In this document: one piece after another, positions 1-10,009 of the stretch
Layout of the letters: each line of letters begins with the position of its first letter
Position numbering within the stretch: the first letter of the stretch is position 1
From: Mesorhizobium intechi
GTDB taxonomy: Bacteria; Pseudomonadota; Alphaproteobacteria; Rhizobiales; Rhizobiaceae
Reading direction: 5' to 3'
Assembly: GCF_002879535.1 (NCBI RefSeq)
Contig: NZ_PNOT02000239.1
Coordinates: forward strand, 17,342 to 81,341
Length of the DNA stretch: 64,000 bases
Translations under genes and position numbers: made by a program
The notes under the pieces: generated by a model
The model's database searches: none
The model's input: the letters and a program-made list of their open reading frames with translations, nothing else
What the model was told of the DNA's origin: nothing

Positions 1-2543
1 TCGTCGCCGGCGGCGGTGCGGATCGCCTTCTTCAGGCGCTCGATCGGCAAGGAGAAATCCGCCGAGCGGGCAAACTCGCCGGGCATGATCTCGGCGGTAT
101 TGGCGAGGAAGATCGTATGGCCCTCGCGCACCGCGGTCAGCACCTTCTTGGCGCCCGACACGACGAGGTCGCAGCCAAGCACGAGGTCGGCCTTGCCCGC
201 CGAGACGCGGATGGCATGGATGTCGTCCGGCGTGCGGGCGATGCGGACATGGGTGAACACCGAGCCGCCCTTCTGGGCGAGACCGGCCATGTCGATCATG
301 CCGCAGCCCTTGTCCTCGAGATGGGCCGCCATGCCGAGCACGGCGCCGACGGTGACGACGCCGGTGCCGCCGACGCCGTCGATGATCGCCGCCCAGCCCT
401 GCTCGCCAAGCGGGAACTCGGCCGGTGTCGGCACGCCGTCAAGCGGATCGGTCTTGCCGGCAAGGCCCTCGGCCTTGCGGATCTTGGCGCCGTGGACGGT
501 GACGAAGGACGGGCAGAAGCCGTTGACGCAGGAGAAGTCCTTGTTGCAGCTCGACTGGTCGATCTTGCGCTTGCGGCCGAACTCGGTCTCGACCGGCTGG
601 ATCGAGACGCAGTTCGACTGCACGCCGCAGTCGCCGCAGCCTTCGCAGACCAGCTCATTGATGAAGACGCGCTTGTCGGGATCGGGAAAGGTGCCACGCT
701 TGCGCCGCCGGCGTTTTTCGGCGGCACAGGTCTGGTCGTAGAGCAGGATCGACACGCCCTTGACGTCGCGCAGCTCGCGCTGGACGAGATCGAGGTCGTC
801 GCGGTGATGGATGGTGGCGCCGGCCGGGAATTCGGCCTTGCCGGCGTATTTGTCCGGCTCGTCGGTGACGATGGCGATGCGGTCAACGCCTTCGGCCCGC
901 ACCTGTCTGGCGATCATGTCGACCGTCAGGCCGCCCTCGTGCGGCTGGCCGCCGGTCATGGCCACGGCATCGTTGTAGAGGATCTTGTAGGTGATGTTGG
1001 CTTCGCTCGACAAAGCGAAGCGGATCGCCAGCGTGCCGGAATGATTGTAGGTGCCGTCGCCGAGATTCTGGAAGATGTGGCCCCGCTTCGAGAACGACGC
1101 CTGGCCGACCCATTGCGCGCCCTCGCCGCCCATCGCGGTGAAGCCCAGCGTGTTGCGGTCCATCCACAGCGCCATGAAATGGCAGCCGATGCCGGCGGCG
1201 GCGATCGAACCGTCAGGCACCTTGGTCGAGGAATTGTGCGGGCAGCCGGAACAGAAGAAGGGCGTGCGCGAACCGATGTCGGTGGCGTCAGCCAGCATCG
1301 CCTGGAACTGGCGCAGCTTGCCCACCCGCGCCGAGATCTCCTCCGAGGGGCCGATGGTCTTGACGATCCTCTCACCAAGGGCAATGGCGATCTCATTGGG
1401 ATCAAGCGCGCCCTTGGCCGGAAACAGCCAGTCGCCGCGCTCGTCCTTCTTGCCAACGATGACCGGCTGCGAGGCGGTGCCGTAAAGGCTTTCGCGCAGT
1501 TGCACCTCGATCAGCGAACGCTTCTCCTCGACGACGACGATGGTGTCGAGGCCGCGGGCAAAGTCGGCGATGTGATGCAGGTCGAGCGGCCAGGGGCAGC
1601 CGACCTTGAACAGCCGCACGCCGATGCGGTTGGCGGCCGCCTCGTCGACGCCGATATCCTCCAGCGCCTGGCGGACATCGAGATAGCTCTTGCCCAGCGT
1701 GATGATGCCGAGCTTGGGACTGCGGCCGCCCGAATAGACGATGCGGTTCAGCCCGTTGGCATGGATGAAGGCGGAGGCCGCGGCACGCTTGTATTCGTGC
1801 AGCCGCTCCTCCTGGCCCAGCATGTCGATCTCGTGGCGGATGTTGAGGCCGCCCGGCGGCATGTCGAACTCCGGCACCACGATGTTCAATCGCTGGAGCG
1901 AGGCATCGACCGAGGCCGTCGATTCGATGTTGTCCTTGACGCATTTGATCGCCGCCCAGGTGCCGGCGAAACGCGACATGGCAAAGCCGTACAGCCCGTA
2001 ATCGATGATCTCCTGGACACCGGCCGGGTTGAGGATCGGCACCATGGTGTCGACGAAGAGGAATTCGGTGGCGTGCGCATTGGTCGAGGATTCGGCCATA
2101 TGGTCGTCGCCCATGAGCGCAAGCACGCCACCATGCCTGGACGAGCCGGCGAGATTGGCGTGGCGGAACACGTCGCCGGAACGATCGACGCCCGGGCCCT
2201 TGCCGTACCAGACGGAAAAGACACCATCATGGGTGCCCTCGCCCAGCAGTTCCGTCTGCTGCGATCCCCAGCAGGCGGTGGCGGCAAGCTCCTCGTTGAG
2301 GCCGGGTTGGAAGACGATATCGGCCCCGGCGAGCTGCTTCTTCGCCTTCCACAGCTGCATGTCGAGGCCACCGAGCGGCGAACCGCGATAGCCGGAGACG
2401 AAGCCGGCCGTGTTCAGGCCAGCGCGGCGGTCGCGCTCGCGCTGCATCAGGAGCATGCGGATGACCGCCTGCGCGCCAGACAGGAAGATGCGCTCCTTCC
2501 CGAGGTCGAACTTGTCGTCGAGCGCGACATCATGCAGCGTCAT
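1..2543 (-). CDS. Indolepyruvate ferredoxin oxidoreductase family protein, fused subunits (3' end outside window)
   Basis: The minus-strand frame reads about 847 codons from ATG at 2543 and runs off the left edge, so the C-terminus is missing. The start has AGAGGA about 8 bases upstream. Reading inward, there is a pyruvate-oxidoreductase-like thiamine-diphosphate N-terminal part (FVSGYRGSPLGGLDMQLW), a second thiamine-diphosphate domain (GIGCHFMALW, then GDGTYNHSG), a cysteine-rich iron-sulfur segment (CEGCGDCGVQSNC, later CVNGFCPSF), and the start of a gamma-type domain (DGVGGTGVVTVG). This order matches the fused single-chain IorA-type enzymes of proteobacteria, which oxidatively decarboxylate aryl or other 2-oxo acids to acyl-CoA. 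The substrate cannot be told from sequence. Confidence in the family is high. Confidence 0.93.
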   Translation of the reverse strand, partial: MTLHDVALDDKFDLGKERIFLSGAQAVIRMLLMQRERDRRAGLNTAGFVSGYRGSPLGGLDMQLWKAKKQLAGADIVFQPGLNEELAATACWGSQQTELLGEGTHDGVFSVWYGKGPGVDRSGDVFRHANLAGSSRHGGVLALMGDDHMAESSTNAHATEFLFVDTMVPILNPAGVQEIIDYGLYGFAMSRFAGTWAAIKCVKDNIESTASVDASLQRLNIVVPEFDMPPGGLNIRHEIDMLGQEERLHEYKRAAASAFIHANGLNRIVYSGGRSPKLGIITLGKSYLDVRQALEDIGVDEAAANRIGVRLFKVGCPWPLDLHHIADFARGLDTIVVVEEKRSLIEVQLRESLYGTASQPVIVGKKDERGDWLFPAKGALDPNEIAIALGERIVKTIGPSEEISARVGKLRQFQAMLADATDIGSRTPFFCSGCPHNSSTKVPDGSIAAAGIGCHFMALWMDRNTLGFTAMGGEGAQWVGQASFSKRGHIFQNLGDGTYNHSGTLAIRFALSSEANITYKILYNDAVAMTGGQPHEGGLTVDMIARQVRAEGVDRIAIVTDEPDKYAGKAEFPAGATIHHRDDLDLVQRELRDVKGVSILLYDQTCAAEKRRRRKRGTFPDPDKRVFINELVCEGCGDCGVQSNCVSIQPVETEFGRKRKIDQSSCNKDFSCVNGFCPSFVTVHGAKIRKAEGLAGKTDPLDGVPTPAEFPLGEQGWAAIIDGVGGTGVVTVGAVLGMAAHLEDKGCGMIDMAGLAQKGGSVFTHVRIARTPDDIHAIRVSAGKADLVLGCDLVVSGAKKVLTAVREGHTIFLANTAEIMPGEFARSADFSLPIERLKKAIRTAAGD

Positions 2544-2762
2544 CAGGCATTTCCTCTGCGAAGGCCGCGCGGGGGCAGGCGGCCGACGTCGGGATCGGAT
2601 GACGCATCCTTTCTCCCCTTGCAAGTGAGGTCAAACAAAATCGCAGGGGCCAGACAACGCGCAACAAACAGTCCTGCGAGCGCGGAAGCGCGCATCAAAC
2701 CGCACGCCGAGAGTGCCCAGGCGCACGAAAACTCCAGCCGAAATCGATACCTTCCGAAGGTG

Positions 2763-3296
2763 TCAGCCGGCTTTCGAGCAGTCCGGCTTCGGCTCGCCCG
2801 GCAGCTTGCCGTCGGGATGGCCGGCAAGGTCGGGGTTGGCCGTATAGAGCTGGTCGATGACCAGCGGCCTGTCGGGCAGGATCGACTGGTCTTCCGTCGA
2901 CATCAGCGTGGTGTCGATCTTCTGCAGGACCTTGCCGTCGGCGGCCTTGATGCTGATGGCGATGGCATAGGGCTTGTTCTTGACGATGCAGGTCAGCGCC
3001 GGGCTCTCCAGGCTGACCTTGTCGAGCTTCGGCCAGACCTTCTGCTCGACCACCAATGGCGCACCGCCGGCGGGATTCTGGAAGCTGGCAACCGCCACCT
3101 GGCCCTCGCCCATCGGCTGCAAGGGCCGCAGCGTCACGACATAGGTCGCCCTTGCGAGACGGTAATTGAAGACGAATATCTTGCCGGACACCTCGAACAG
3201 CTTGCCCTCGCCGCCGGTGTCGCGGCAGGCGCCGAGCGCCGAGGCGGCGATCAACATGACGCCGGCAACGAGCGCGCGTGACAATCCTCTAGGCAT
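2763..3296 (-). CDS. Putative lipoprotein, 177 aa, function unknown
   Basis: From ATG at 3296 the protein opens with a short basic and hydrophobic segment ending in a lipobox (SALGACRD, Cys about residue 24), so it is probably exported and lipidated. The rest is a soluble domain with no motif I recognise. The ATG lies inside the last codons of the upstream zinc-finger gene, whose stop is at 3289-3291, so the two genes probably share a transcript. A longer open frame exists upstream, but it is antisense-like and lacks a signal peptide, so I chose the short form. Confidence 0.7.
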   Translation of the reverse strand: MPRGLSRALVAGVMLIAASALGACRDTGGEGKLFEVSGKIFVFNYRLARATYVVTLRPLQPMGEGQVAVASFQNPAGGAPLVVEQKVWPKLDKVSLESPALTCIVKNKPYAIAISIKAADGKVLQKIDTTLMSTEDQSILPDRPLVIDQLYTANPDLAGHPDGKLPGEPKPDCSKAG

Positions 3297-3900
3297 CCTT
3301 GACCTCATGGGCCGCCATGCGGCGGCGGCGATAGTGACGACTTGCCTTCTGCCGGTTGCCGCACACCGCCATGTCGCACCAACGGCGGCTGGAATTGCGG
3401 CTTCTGTCGACGAACAGCCAGGTGCAGTTGGGGCAGATCCTGAGCCTTGCGACCGTGTCGTCGCGCAGCAGCGAAAGGGCAGAGACCGCCAGCGCCGCCT
3501 CAAAGGGGATCGGCACCAGGGGATCGCCGAACGGCCTTCCCGGCGCGCCGATCTCGGTGCGGCTGCCGGCCAGGCCGTCGGCACAGGCGCGCAGGAAATC
3601 GGGCAGGCCGGCGGTGGCGACCGCGCCCTTCGACACGGCGTCGCGAAACAGCCGGTCGGTCGTCTCGCGGATCAACAGCACGACAGGTGCGATTGCCGCC
3701 GGCGAAGACACGGTAAGCCGCCGGTCGCCAAGTTCGGCGGCGCGAAAACCGCTTGCCGCGTCGGCGAAGCGGGCAATTTCGGCCGGATCGTCGAAACGGT
3801 CGAACGTGCGCTGCGGATCGCCGCGCAGCACGACGGTGTTCGCCGTGTCGAGCGCAAGCAGGCCGCCGGTGAAGCGGTGCGGGGTCCAGGCAACTGTCAT
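3289..3900 (-). CDS. CGNR zinc-finger protein with ABATE domain, putative stress-type transcription regulator
   Basis: This 203 aa protein ends in the CGNR zinc finger: Cys156 and Cys159 (CPNC), then Cys175 and Cys180 in CDMAVCGNR, followed by a basic tail (RHYRRRRMA). The N-terminal 140 residues look like the ABATE domain that precedes this finger in annotated stress-induced regulators. The finger is thought to bind DNA. The gene diverges from the LivH-like gene with only 47 bases between starts, and that gap holds an 8-bp inverted repeat that could be its own operator. The ligand is unknown. Confidence 0.85.
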   Translation of the reverse strand: MTVAWTPHRFTGGLLALDTANTVVLRGDPQRTFDRFDDPAEIARFADAASGFRAAELGDRRLTVSSPAAIAPVVLLIRETTDRLFRDAVSKGAVATAGLPDFLRACADGLAGSRTEIGAPGRPFGDPLVPIPFEAALAVSALSLLRDDTVARLRICPNCTWLFVDRSRNSSRRWCDMAVCGNRQKASRHYRRRRMAAHEVKDA

Positions 3901-3906
3901 GCTGGA

Positions 3907-3942
3907 AATCTAACCGATAAATCGAATTTGACAAGTTAGATT
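3907..3942. promoter_or_regulatory. Inverted repeat in divergent promoter region
   Basis: AATCTAAC (3907-3914) and GTTAGATT (3935-3942) form perfect 8-bp arms around a 20-base AT-rich spacer. This lies entirely between the start codons of the CGNR regulator and the LivH-like permease. The position and symmetry fit a dimeric regulator site or a looped operator. That is inference. Confidence 0.4.
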
Positions 3943-3947
3943 CCGCG

Positions 3948-4949
3948 ATGCAAACCTCCGCTGCGCACGGTATCGTCGCCTTTGTCTCGAGCATTTCCCG
4001 TCGTCCAACCGCTGTGGGCGAGACGCTTCAGGTGTTGTTGAACATGCTCTATTTCTTCCAGCAGGTGCTGAACGGGCTGCACTCCGGCGCGCTGTACGCG
4101 CTGCTCGCCTTCGGCTACGTGCTGATCAACGGCATCCTGCACCGCACCAACCTCGCCTATGGCGCGCTGTTCGCCTTCAGCGGCCAGGCAATGATCCTGA
4201 GCGTCGCCTTCGGCTACCAGGTGCTGTGGCTGACGCTGTTGGCGTCGGTGCTGCTCGGCGTCGTCGCGGCATTCCTCTATGCCGCGCTGATCAGCCATGT
4301 CCTGTCGCGCAGCGTCTTCGAACCGTTGGCCGACCGCTCGCCCAACGCCATCGTGGTGACGACGCTCGGCATCCTGATCGTCCTGTCGGAAGCAAGCCGC
4401 ATCGCCGCCGATACGCATGATCTGTGGCTGCCGCCAATGCTGGCGCACCCCATCGTCTTCGCCGAAGGCGCCGGCTTCAAGGCGACGCTGACGCTGATCC
4501 AGGTGCTCGACTGCGCGGTGGTGCTGGCGGCGGTCGCGCTCGCCACATCAGCGTTTGCCCATTCCGGCTTCGGCCGGCGCTGGCGCGCCGTCTCCGACGA
4601 CCCGCGCGCGGCCGCCTTGTGCGGCGTCGACGTGCGCGGCGTGTTCCGCCATGCCGTGCTGCTCGGCGGCTTCTGCGCCGCGCTGGCCGGCGTCATGGCC
4701 AGCCTCTACTACGGCAATGTCAGCTTCGGTTCCGGCCTCGTCTATGGCCTGAAGATCCTGTTCGTGACGGCGGTCGGCGGCTATCTCTCGCCGCCACGGG
4801 CAGCGCTCGGTGCCGCCGCCTTCGGCATGGCCGAATCACTGTGGGCCGGTTATTTCCCGATCGAATGGCGCGATGCGTGGATGTATCTGTTCCTGGTGGC
4901 CATGCTGATCCTGATCGGCGCCGGCCGCGACACCGGCAAGGTCGTCTGA
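3948..4949 (+). CDS. Branched-chain amino acid ABC transporter permease, LivH-type, orphan
   Basis: This 333 aa integral membrane protein of the LivH family has about eight hydrophobic helices (LHSGALYALLAFGYVLINGI, then HRTNLAYGALFAFSGQ and others) and ends shortly after the last helix. LivH permeases form the inner-membrane channel for branched-chain amino acids, urea or related amides. No LivM, LivF/G or LivJ gene lies beside it, so partners must be elsewhere or the protein is unusual. The first 32 residues are not hydrophobic and are atypical. ATG at 4044 (MLYFFQQ) may be the true start, although no strong ribosome site marks either. Confidence 0.8.
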   Translation: MQTSAAHGIVAFVSSISRRPTAVGETLQVLLNMLYFFQQVLNGLHSGALYALLAFGYVLINGILHRTNLAYGALFAFSGQAMILSVAFGYQVLWLTLLASVLLGVVAAFLYAALISHVLSRSVFEPLADRSPNAIVVTTLGILIVLSEASRIAADTHDLWLPPMLAHPIVFAEGAGFKATLTLIQVLDCAVVLAAVALATSAFAHSGFGRRWRAVSDDPRAAALCGVDVRGVFRHAVLLGGFCAALAGVMASLYYGNVSFGSGLVYGLKILFVTAVGGYLSPPRAALGAAAFGMAESLWAGYFPIEWRDAWMYLFLVAMLILIGAGRDTGKVV

Positions 4950-5132
4950 ACCATCAGACTTTGGTTGCATGACGCCAGGGCAGACCGCCGGTCTCCGCCC
5001 CTCGCTTTCAGTTGATGCTGTTTTGTTGCTCCCATCCTTGTTGACCCGTCAGTCCACGCGCGGCATACGGTTGGACCAAGCGGCGTGACGGCATAAGGGG
5101 GAGCCGACACGCCTCCGACAAGGGAGGAATGC

Positions 5133-5717
5133 ATGGCAGGGCTTCTCGCTCTATCCAGAGCGATCGATCGCGCCAACGAATTCATCGGCAAATCGGTATC
5201 GTGGCTGATTCTGCTGGCGATCCTGGTGAGTGCGGCCAACGCCGTCATCCGCAAGATCTTCGACGTTTCGTCGAATGCCTGGCTGGAGTTGCAATGGTAT
5301 CTGTTCGGCGCCGCCTTCATGCTGGCGGCCGCCTATACGCTGAAGCAGAACGAGCATATCCGCATCGATGTCGTCTACGGCCTGTTTTCACGCCGCGTAC
5401 AGCACTGGATCGACCTTTTCGGCCATCTCCTGTTCCTGATGCCGTTCGTGACGCTGATGGTCATCTATTTCGTTCCCTACGTCTCGCTGTCGTTTCGCAG
5501 CGGCGAGATGTCCAACAATTCCGGCGGTCTTATCATCTGGCCGGCCAAGGCCATCCTGCTGGTCGGCTTTTTTCTGCTGGCCCTGCAGGGTATCTCCGAA
5601 ATCATCAAGAAGATCGCCATAATGCGAGGCGACATGGACGACCCCAATCCGTTCATATCGGCACATGAGCAAGCCGAACTCGAAGCCAAGGCTCTGGCCG
5701 ACGAGGTCCGCTCATGA
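5133..5717 (+). CDS. dctQ: TRAP transporter small permease (DctQ family)
   Basis: This 194 aa protein has four predicted membrane helices, the DctQ pattern, with the family-like core SWLILLAILVSAANAVIRK and WLELQWYLFGAAFMLAAAY. The ribosome site AGGGAGGA sits 5 bases before ATG. Its last codons overlap the large permease gene by 4 bases (ATGA). In TRAP systems this subunit joins the large permease to drive sodium-coupled uptake of organic acids delivered by a periplasmic protein. A 9-bp palindrome TTGGACCAA at 5071-5079 lies upstream and might be a GntR-type operator, which is speculative. The binding-protein gene is 2.9 kb downstream on the other strand. Confidence 0.92.
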   Translation: MAGLLALSRAIDRANEFIGKSVSWLILLAILVSAANAVIRKIFDVSSNAWLELQWYLFGAAFMLAAAYTLKQNEHIRIDVVYGLFSRRVQHWIDLFGHLLFLMPFVTLMVIYFVPYVSLSFRSGEMSNNSGGLIIWPAKAILLVGFFLLALQGISEIIKKIAIMRGDMDDPNPFISAHEQAELEAKALADEVRS

Positions 5718-7507
5718 TGGAATTCATCGCCCTGAACATGGCGCCGATCATGTTCGCCTCGCTGATCATCTTCCTGCTGATCGGCTACCCCGTGGCGTTC
5801 TCGCTGGCCGCCAACGGCTTGATGTTCTTCTTCATCGGCGTGCTCCTCTCGCCCTATTCCGGTGGATCGATCAATCTCGCCTGGCCGCTTCTGCACGCAC
5901 TGCCGGACAATTTCTACGGCAGCCGGGTGATGTCGAACGATACGCTGCTGGCCATTCCGTTCTTCACCTTCATGGGCATCGTGCTCGAACGATCGGGCAT
6001 GGCCGAGGATCTGCTCGACACGATCGGCCAGCTGTTCGGGCCGATCCGCGGTGGCCTCGCCTACGCGGTGATCTTCGTCGGCGCATTGCTGGCCGCGACC
6101 ACCGGCGTCGTGGCGGCGTCCGTCATCGCCATGGGGCTGATCTCGCTGCCGATCATGCTGCGCTACGGCTATGACCGCCGGCTGGCGTCCGGCGTCATTG
6201 CCGCCTCCGGTACGCTCGCCCAGATCATCCCGCCCTCGCTGGTGCTGATCGTGCTGGCCGACCAACTTGGCCGCTCCGTCGGCGACATGTATGCCGGCGC
6301 GCTGATCCCAGGCGTCGTGCTCACCGGCCTCTACGCGCTCTATATCCTCATCGTATCGATCTTCCGGCCGAAAATGGTGCCGGCGCTGCCGCTCGAAGCA
6401 CGCACGCTTGGCCATGGCGTGATGTCGCTGCTGGTGGCGCTGGTGGTAGCGGTGGCCATCTCCTATGCCGCGTATCGCTATCTCGCGCCAACCCATGGCG
6501 ACAATGCCGACATTCTCGGCGCCACCGTGGGGGTGCTCTTCATCTACATCGTGGCGATTGCCGACAAACGCGTGAACTTCAACATGATGTCCAGGCTGGC
6601 GCAGCAAGTGGTCATCGTGCTGATCCCGCCACTGGCACTGATCTTCCTGGTGCTTGGCACCATCTTTCTCGGCATCGCCACCCCAACCGAGGGCGGCGCC
6701 ATGGGCTCCGTCGGCGCGTTGATCATGGCGGCGGCAAAGGGCCGGCTGTCGCTGGACGTGATCAAGCAGGCACTGACCTCGACGACGCGGCTGTCGTCTT
6801 TCGTGCTGTTCATCCTGATCGGCGCGCGCGTGTTCTCGCTCACCTTCTACGGCGTCAACGGCCACATCTGGGTCGAACACCTTTTGATCTCGCTGCCGGG
6901 CGGCGAAGTCGGCTTCCTGATCGGGGTCAACATCCTCGTCTTCTTCCTGGCCTTCTTCCTGGATTTCTTCGAACTGGCCTTCATCATCGTGCCACTGCTG
7001 GCGCCGGCGGCCGACAAGCTCGGCATCGACCTGATCTGGTTCGGCGTGCTGCTCGGCGTCAACATGCAGACCAGTTTCATGCATCCGCCCTTCGGCTTCG
7101 CGCTGTTCTACCTGCGCTCGGTCGCCGCGCGCGTGCCCTATCTAGACCGCCTTACCGGCAAGCAGATCGCGCCCGTGACGACCGGCCAGATCTATTGGGG
7201 CGCGGTGCCCTTCGTTCTGATCCAGGTGGTGATGATCGGGCTGACGATCGCCTTCCCGCAAATGGTGATGCGCTACAAGGGCACGGTGACCAATCCGGGC
7301 ACGATCGACTACCAGGTGCCGGAGGTGCCCGGCCTGGCGCCGCTCGGCACACCGCCGGCTGGTGGCATGGCCCCGGCCAATGGCGGCAGCGCACCGGCCG
7401 CGCCCGGCACGCCTGACCTGTCGCAACCGCCGAGTTTCGGCGATGCGCCGCCGGCCAAGCCGACGGCACCGGCGCCGGACCTTTCGCAGCCGCCGAGTTT
7501 CAATTGA
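5714..7507 (+). CDS. dctM: TRAP transporter large permease (DctM family), extended form with proline-rich tail
   Basis: This 597 aa multi-helix membrane protein carries DctM signatures (IPFFTFMGIVLERSGMAEDL, PPSLVLIVLADQLGRSVGDM, GIATPTEGGAMGSVGALIMA). It is longer than the usual roughly 430 aa because it has an extra central helical segment (about residues 225-300) and a Pro/Ala-rich tail in which PDLSQPPSF occurs twice near the end. Large members of this kind are common for mannitol/chloroaromatic-type TRAP systems. It starts at ATGATG overlapping dctQ; ATG 5717 is an alternative. The TGA stop is 15 bases before the dehydrogenase start, so the three genes form one operon. Confidence 0.92.
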   Translation: MMEFIALNMAPIMFASLIIFLLIGYPVAFSLAANGLMFFFIGVLLSPYSGGSINLAWPLLHALPDNFYGSRVMSNDTLLAIPFFTFMGIVLERSGMAEDLLDTIGQLFGPIRGGLAYAVIFVGALLAATTGVVAASVIAMGLISLPIMLRYGYDRRLASGVIAASGTLAQIIPPSLVLIVLADQLGRSVGDMYAGALIPGVVLTGLYALYILIVSIFRPKMVPALPLEARTLGHGVMSLLVALVVAVAISYAAYRYLAPTHGDNADILGATVGVLFIYIVAIADKRVNFNMMSRLAQQVVIVLIPPLALIFLVLGTIFLGIATPTEGGAMGSVGALIMAAAKGRLSLDVIKQALTSTTRLSSFVLFILIGARVFSLTFYGVNGHIWVEHLLISLPGGEVGFLIGVNILVFFLAFFLDFFELAFIIVPLLAPAADKLGIDLIWFGVLLGVNMQTSFMHPPFGFALFYLRSVAARVPYLDRLTGKQIAPVTTGQIYWGAVPFVLIQVVMIGLTIAFPQMVMRYKGTVTNPGTIDYQVPEVPGLAPLGTPPAGGMAPANGGSAPAAPGTPDLSQPPSFGDAPPAKPTAPAPDLSQPPSFN

Positions 7508-7521
7508 ACGAGGACGGCGCC

Positions 7522-8550
7522 ATGAAAGCGGTGCGGCTGGAAGCGGTGGGCAGCATTGCGCTGCGCGAAGTCGGCAAACCTGTCGCCGGCCCGGACGAGC
7601 TTCTGGTGCGGATCGAGGCCTGCGGTGTCTGCGGCACCGACCGGCATCTTTTCCATGGCGAATTCCCCTGCCGGCCGCCGGTGACGCCCGGACATGAATT
7701 TTCGGGCATCATCGAGGCGATCGGCAACGCCGTCTCCGGCTTTGCCGTCGGCGATCGTGTCACCGGCGATCCCAACATCGCCTGCGGACGGTGCCCGCAT
7801 TGCCACGCCGGCCGGGTCAATCTCTGCCGCAATCTCAACGCCATCGGCATCCATCGCGACGGCGGCTTTGCCGAGTATGTCGTGCTGCCGCAGAAACAGG
7901 CTTTCATCCTGCCCGCCGATCTGCCGCCGACGCATGGCGCCTTCTGCGAGCCGCTCGGCTGCTGCCTGCATGGCGTCGACCTTGCAGCGATCAAGCCGGG
8001 CAGTTCGGTGATTGTGCTGGGCGGCGGCGTGATCGGCCTGCTGACCGTGCAATTGGCAAAACTGGCCGGCGCCACGACCATCATCCTGTCGACCAGGCAG
8101 GCTTCGCGGCGCGCGCTTGCCGAGGCGCTCGGCGCGACGGCGACGGTCGATCCGGCCGCCGCCGACGTCATCGATGCCATCGGTGGACCAGCGGGCCTGA
8201 TGCCCGGCGGCGCCGACGTGGTGTTCGAATGCGCTGGTGTGCGCGACACCGTCGAGCAGTCGATGCGGCTGGCAAGGGCCGGCGGCACTGTCGTCATCGT
8301 CGGCGTGACGCCGCAAGGCATGAAGGCGGAATTCGAGCCCTTCGACCTGCTGTTTCGGGAGTTGAAGGTCGTCGGCTCCTTCCTCAATCCCCACACGCAT
8401 CGCCGCGCGGCCGAACTGATCGCTTCCGGCGCGATCGAGATCGACCGCCTGATCTCCAGGCAGGTGCCGCTCGAAGAGGCGGCTGACGTGATCGCCAACC
8501 CGCCGGCGCCCGGCGAGGTCAAGGTGCTGGTGGTGCCGCGACCGGATTGA
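7522..8550 (+). CDS. Zinc-dependent alcohol dehydrogenase, medium-chain family
   Basis: This 342 aa enzyme has the complete medium-chain zinc site: the catalytic Cys37 in GVCGTD, GHEF with His58 and Glu59, and the structural-zinc cysteines 88, 91, 94 and 102. A Rossmann motif follows (VIVLGGGVIGLL). Relatives include sorbitol, threonine and L-iditol dehydrogenases, so it probably oxidises a polyol or secondary alcohol with NAD. The earlier TTG at 7504 overlaps the dctM stop and is unlikely; ATG 7522 follows ACGAGG. Its place directly behind the TRAP permeases suggests it acts on the imported compound. Confidence 0.9.
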   Translation: MKAVRLEAVGSIALREVGKPVAGPDELLVRIEACGVCGTDRHLFHGEFPCRPPVTPGHEFSGIIEAIGNAVSGFAVGDRVTGDPNIACGRCPHCHAGRVNLCRNLNAIGIHRDGGFAEYVVLPQKQAFILPADLPPTHGAFCEPLGCCLHGVDLAAIKPGSSVIVLGGGVIGLLTVQLAKLAGATTIILSTRQASRRALAEALGATATVDPAAADVIDAIGGPAGLMPGGADVVFECAGVRDTVEQSMRLARAGGTVVIVGVTPQGMKAEFEPFDLLFRELKVVGSFLNPHTHRRAAELIASGAIEIDRLISRQVPLEEAADVIANPPAPGEVKVLVVPRPD

Positions 8551-8600
8551 GCCAGGAGCGAGCCGCGCCGGTCGAGATCCGTTCCGCGCCGGCCTGAAAA

Positions 8601-8630
8601 GAGAACCCCGGACGAGTTGCCCGGGGTCTC
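8601..8630 (-). terminator. Intrinsic terminator for the dctP gene
   Basis: ACCCCGG and CCGGGGT form a 7-bp stem, extended by GAG/CTC past a one-base bulge. On the minus strand the hairpin is followed by CTTTTC. It lies between the convergent dehydrogenase and dctP genes, 24 bases past the dctP stop, and might also slow transcription from the other side. Confidence 0.6.
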
Positions 8631-8653
8631 TCAAACGAACGCGAAGGGACAGT

Positions 8654-9979
<1,326 letters not shown>

Positions 9980-10009
9980 CTATTTTGCTGGCAGGATATC
10001 CCTTGCAAA

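Noticed and set aside
117..3281. Plus-strand open frame of 1054 codons
   Set aside because: It is the antisense of the indolepyruvate oxidoreductase gene; its protein is a low-complexity Ala/Arg/Asp mix with no family motifs, while the minus strand has several.
5477..7084. Minus-strand 535-codon open frame, rich in His, Gln and Asp
   Set aside because: Antisense to the dctM membrane gene; the polar composition is what an antisense of hydrophobic codons gives.
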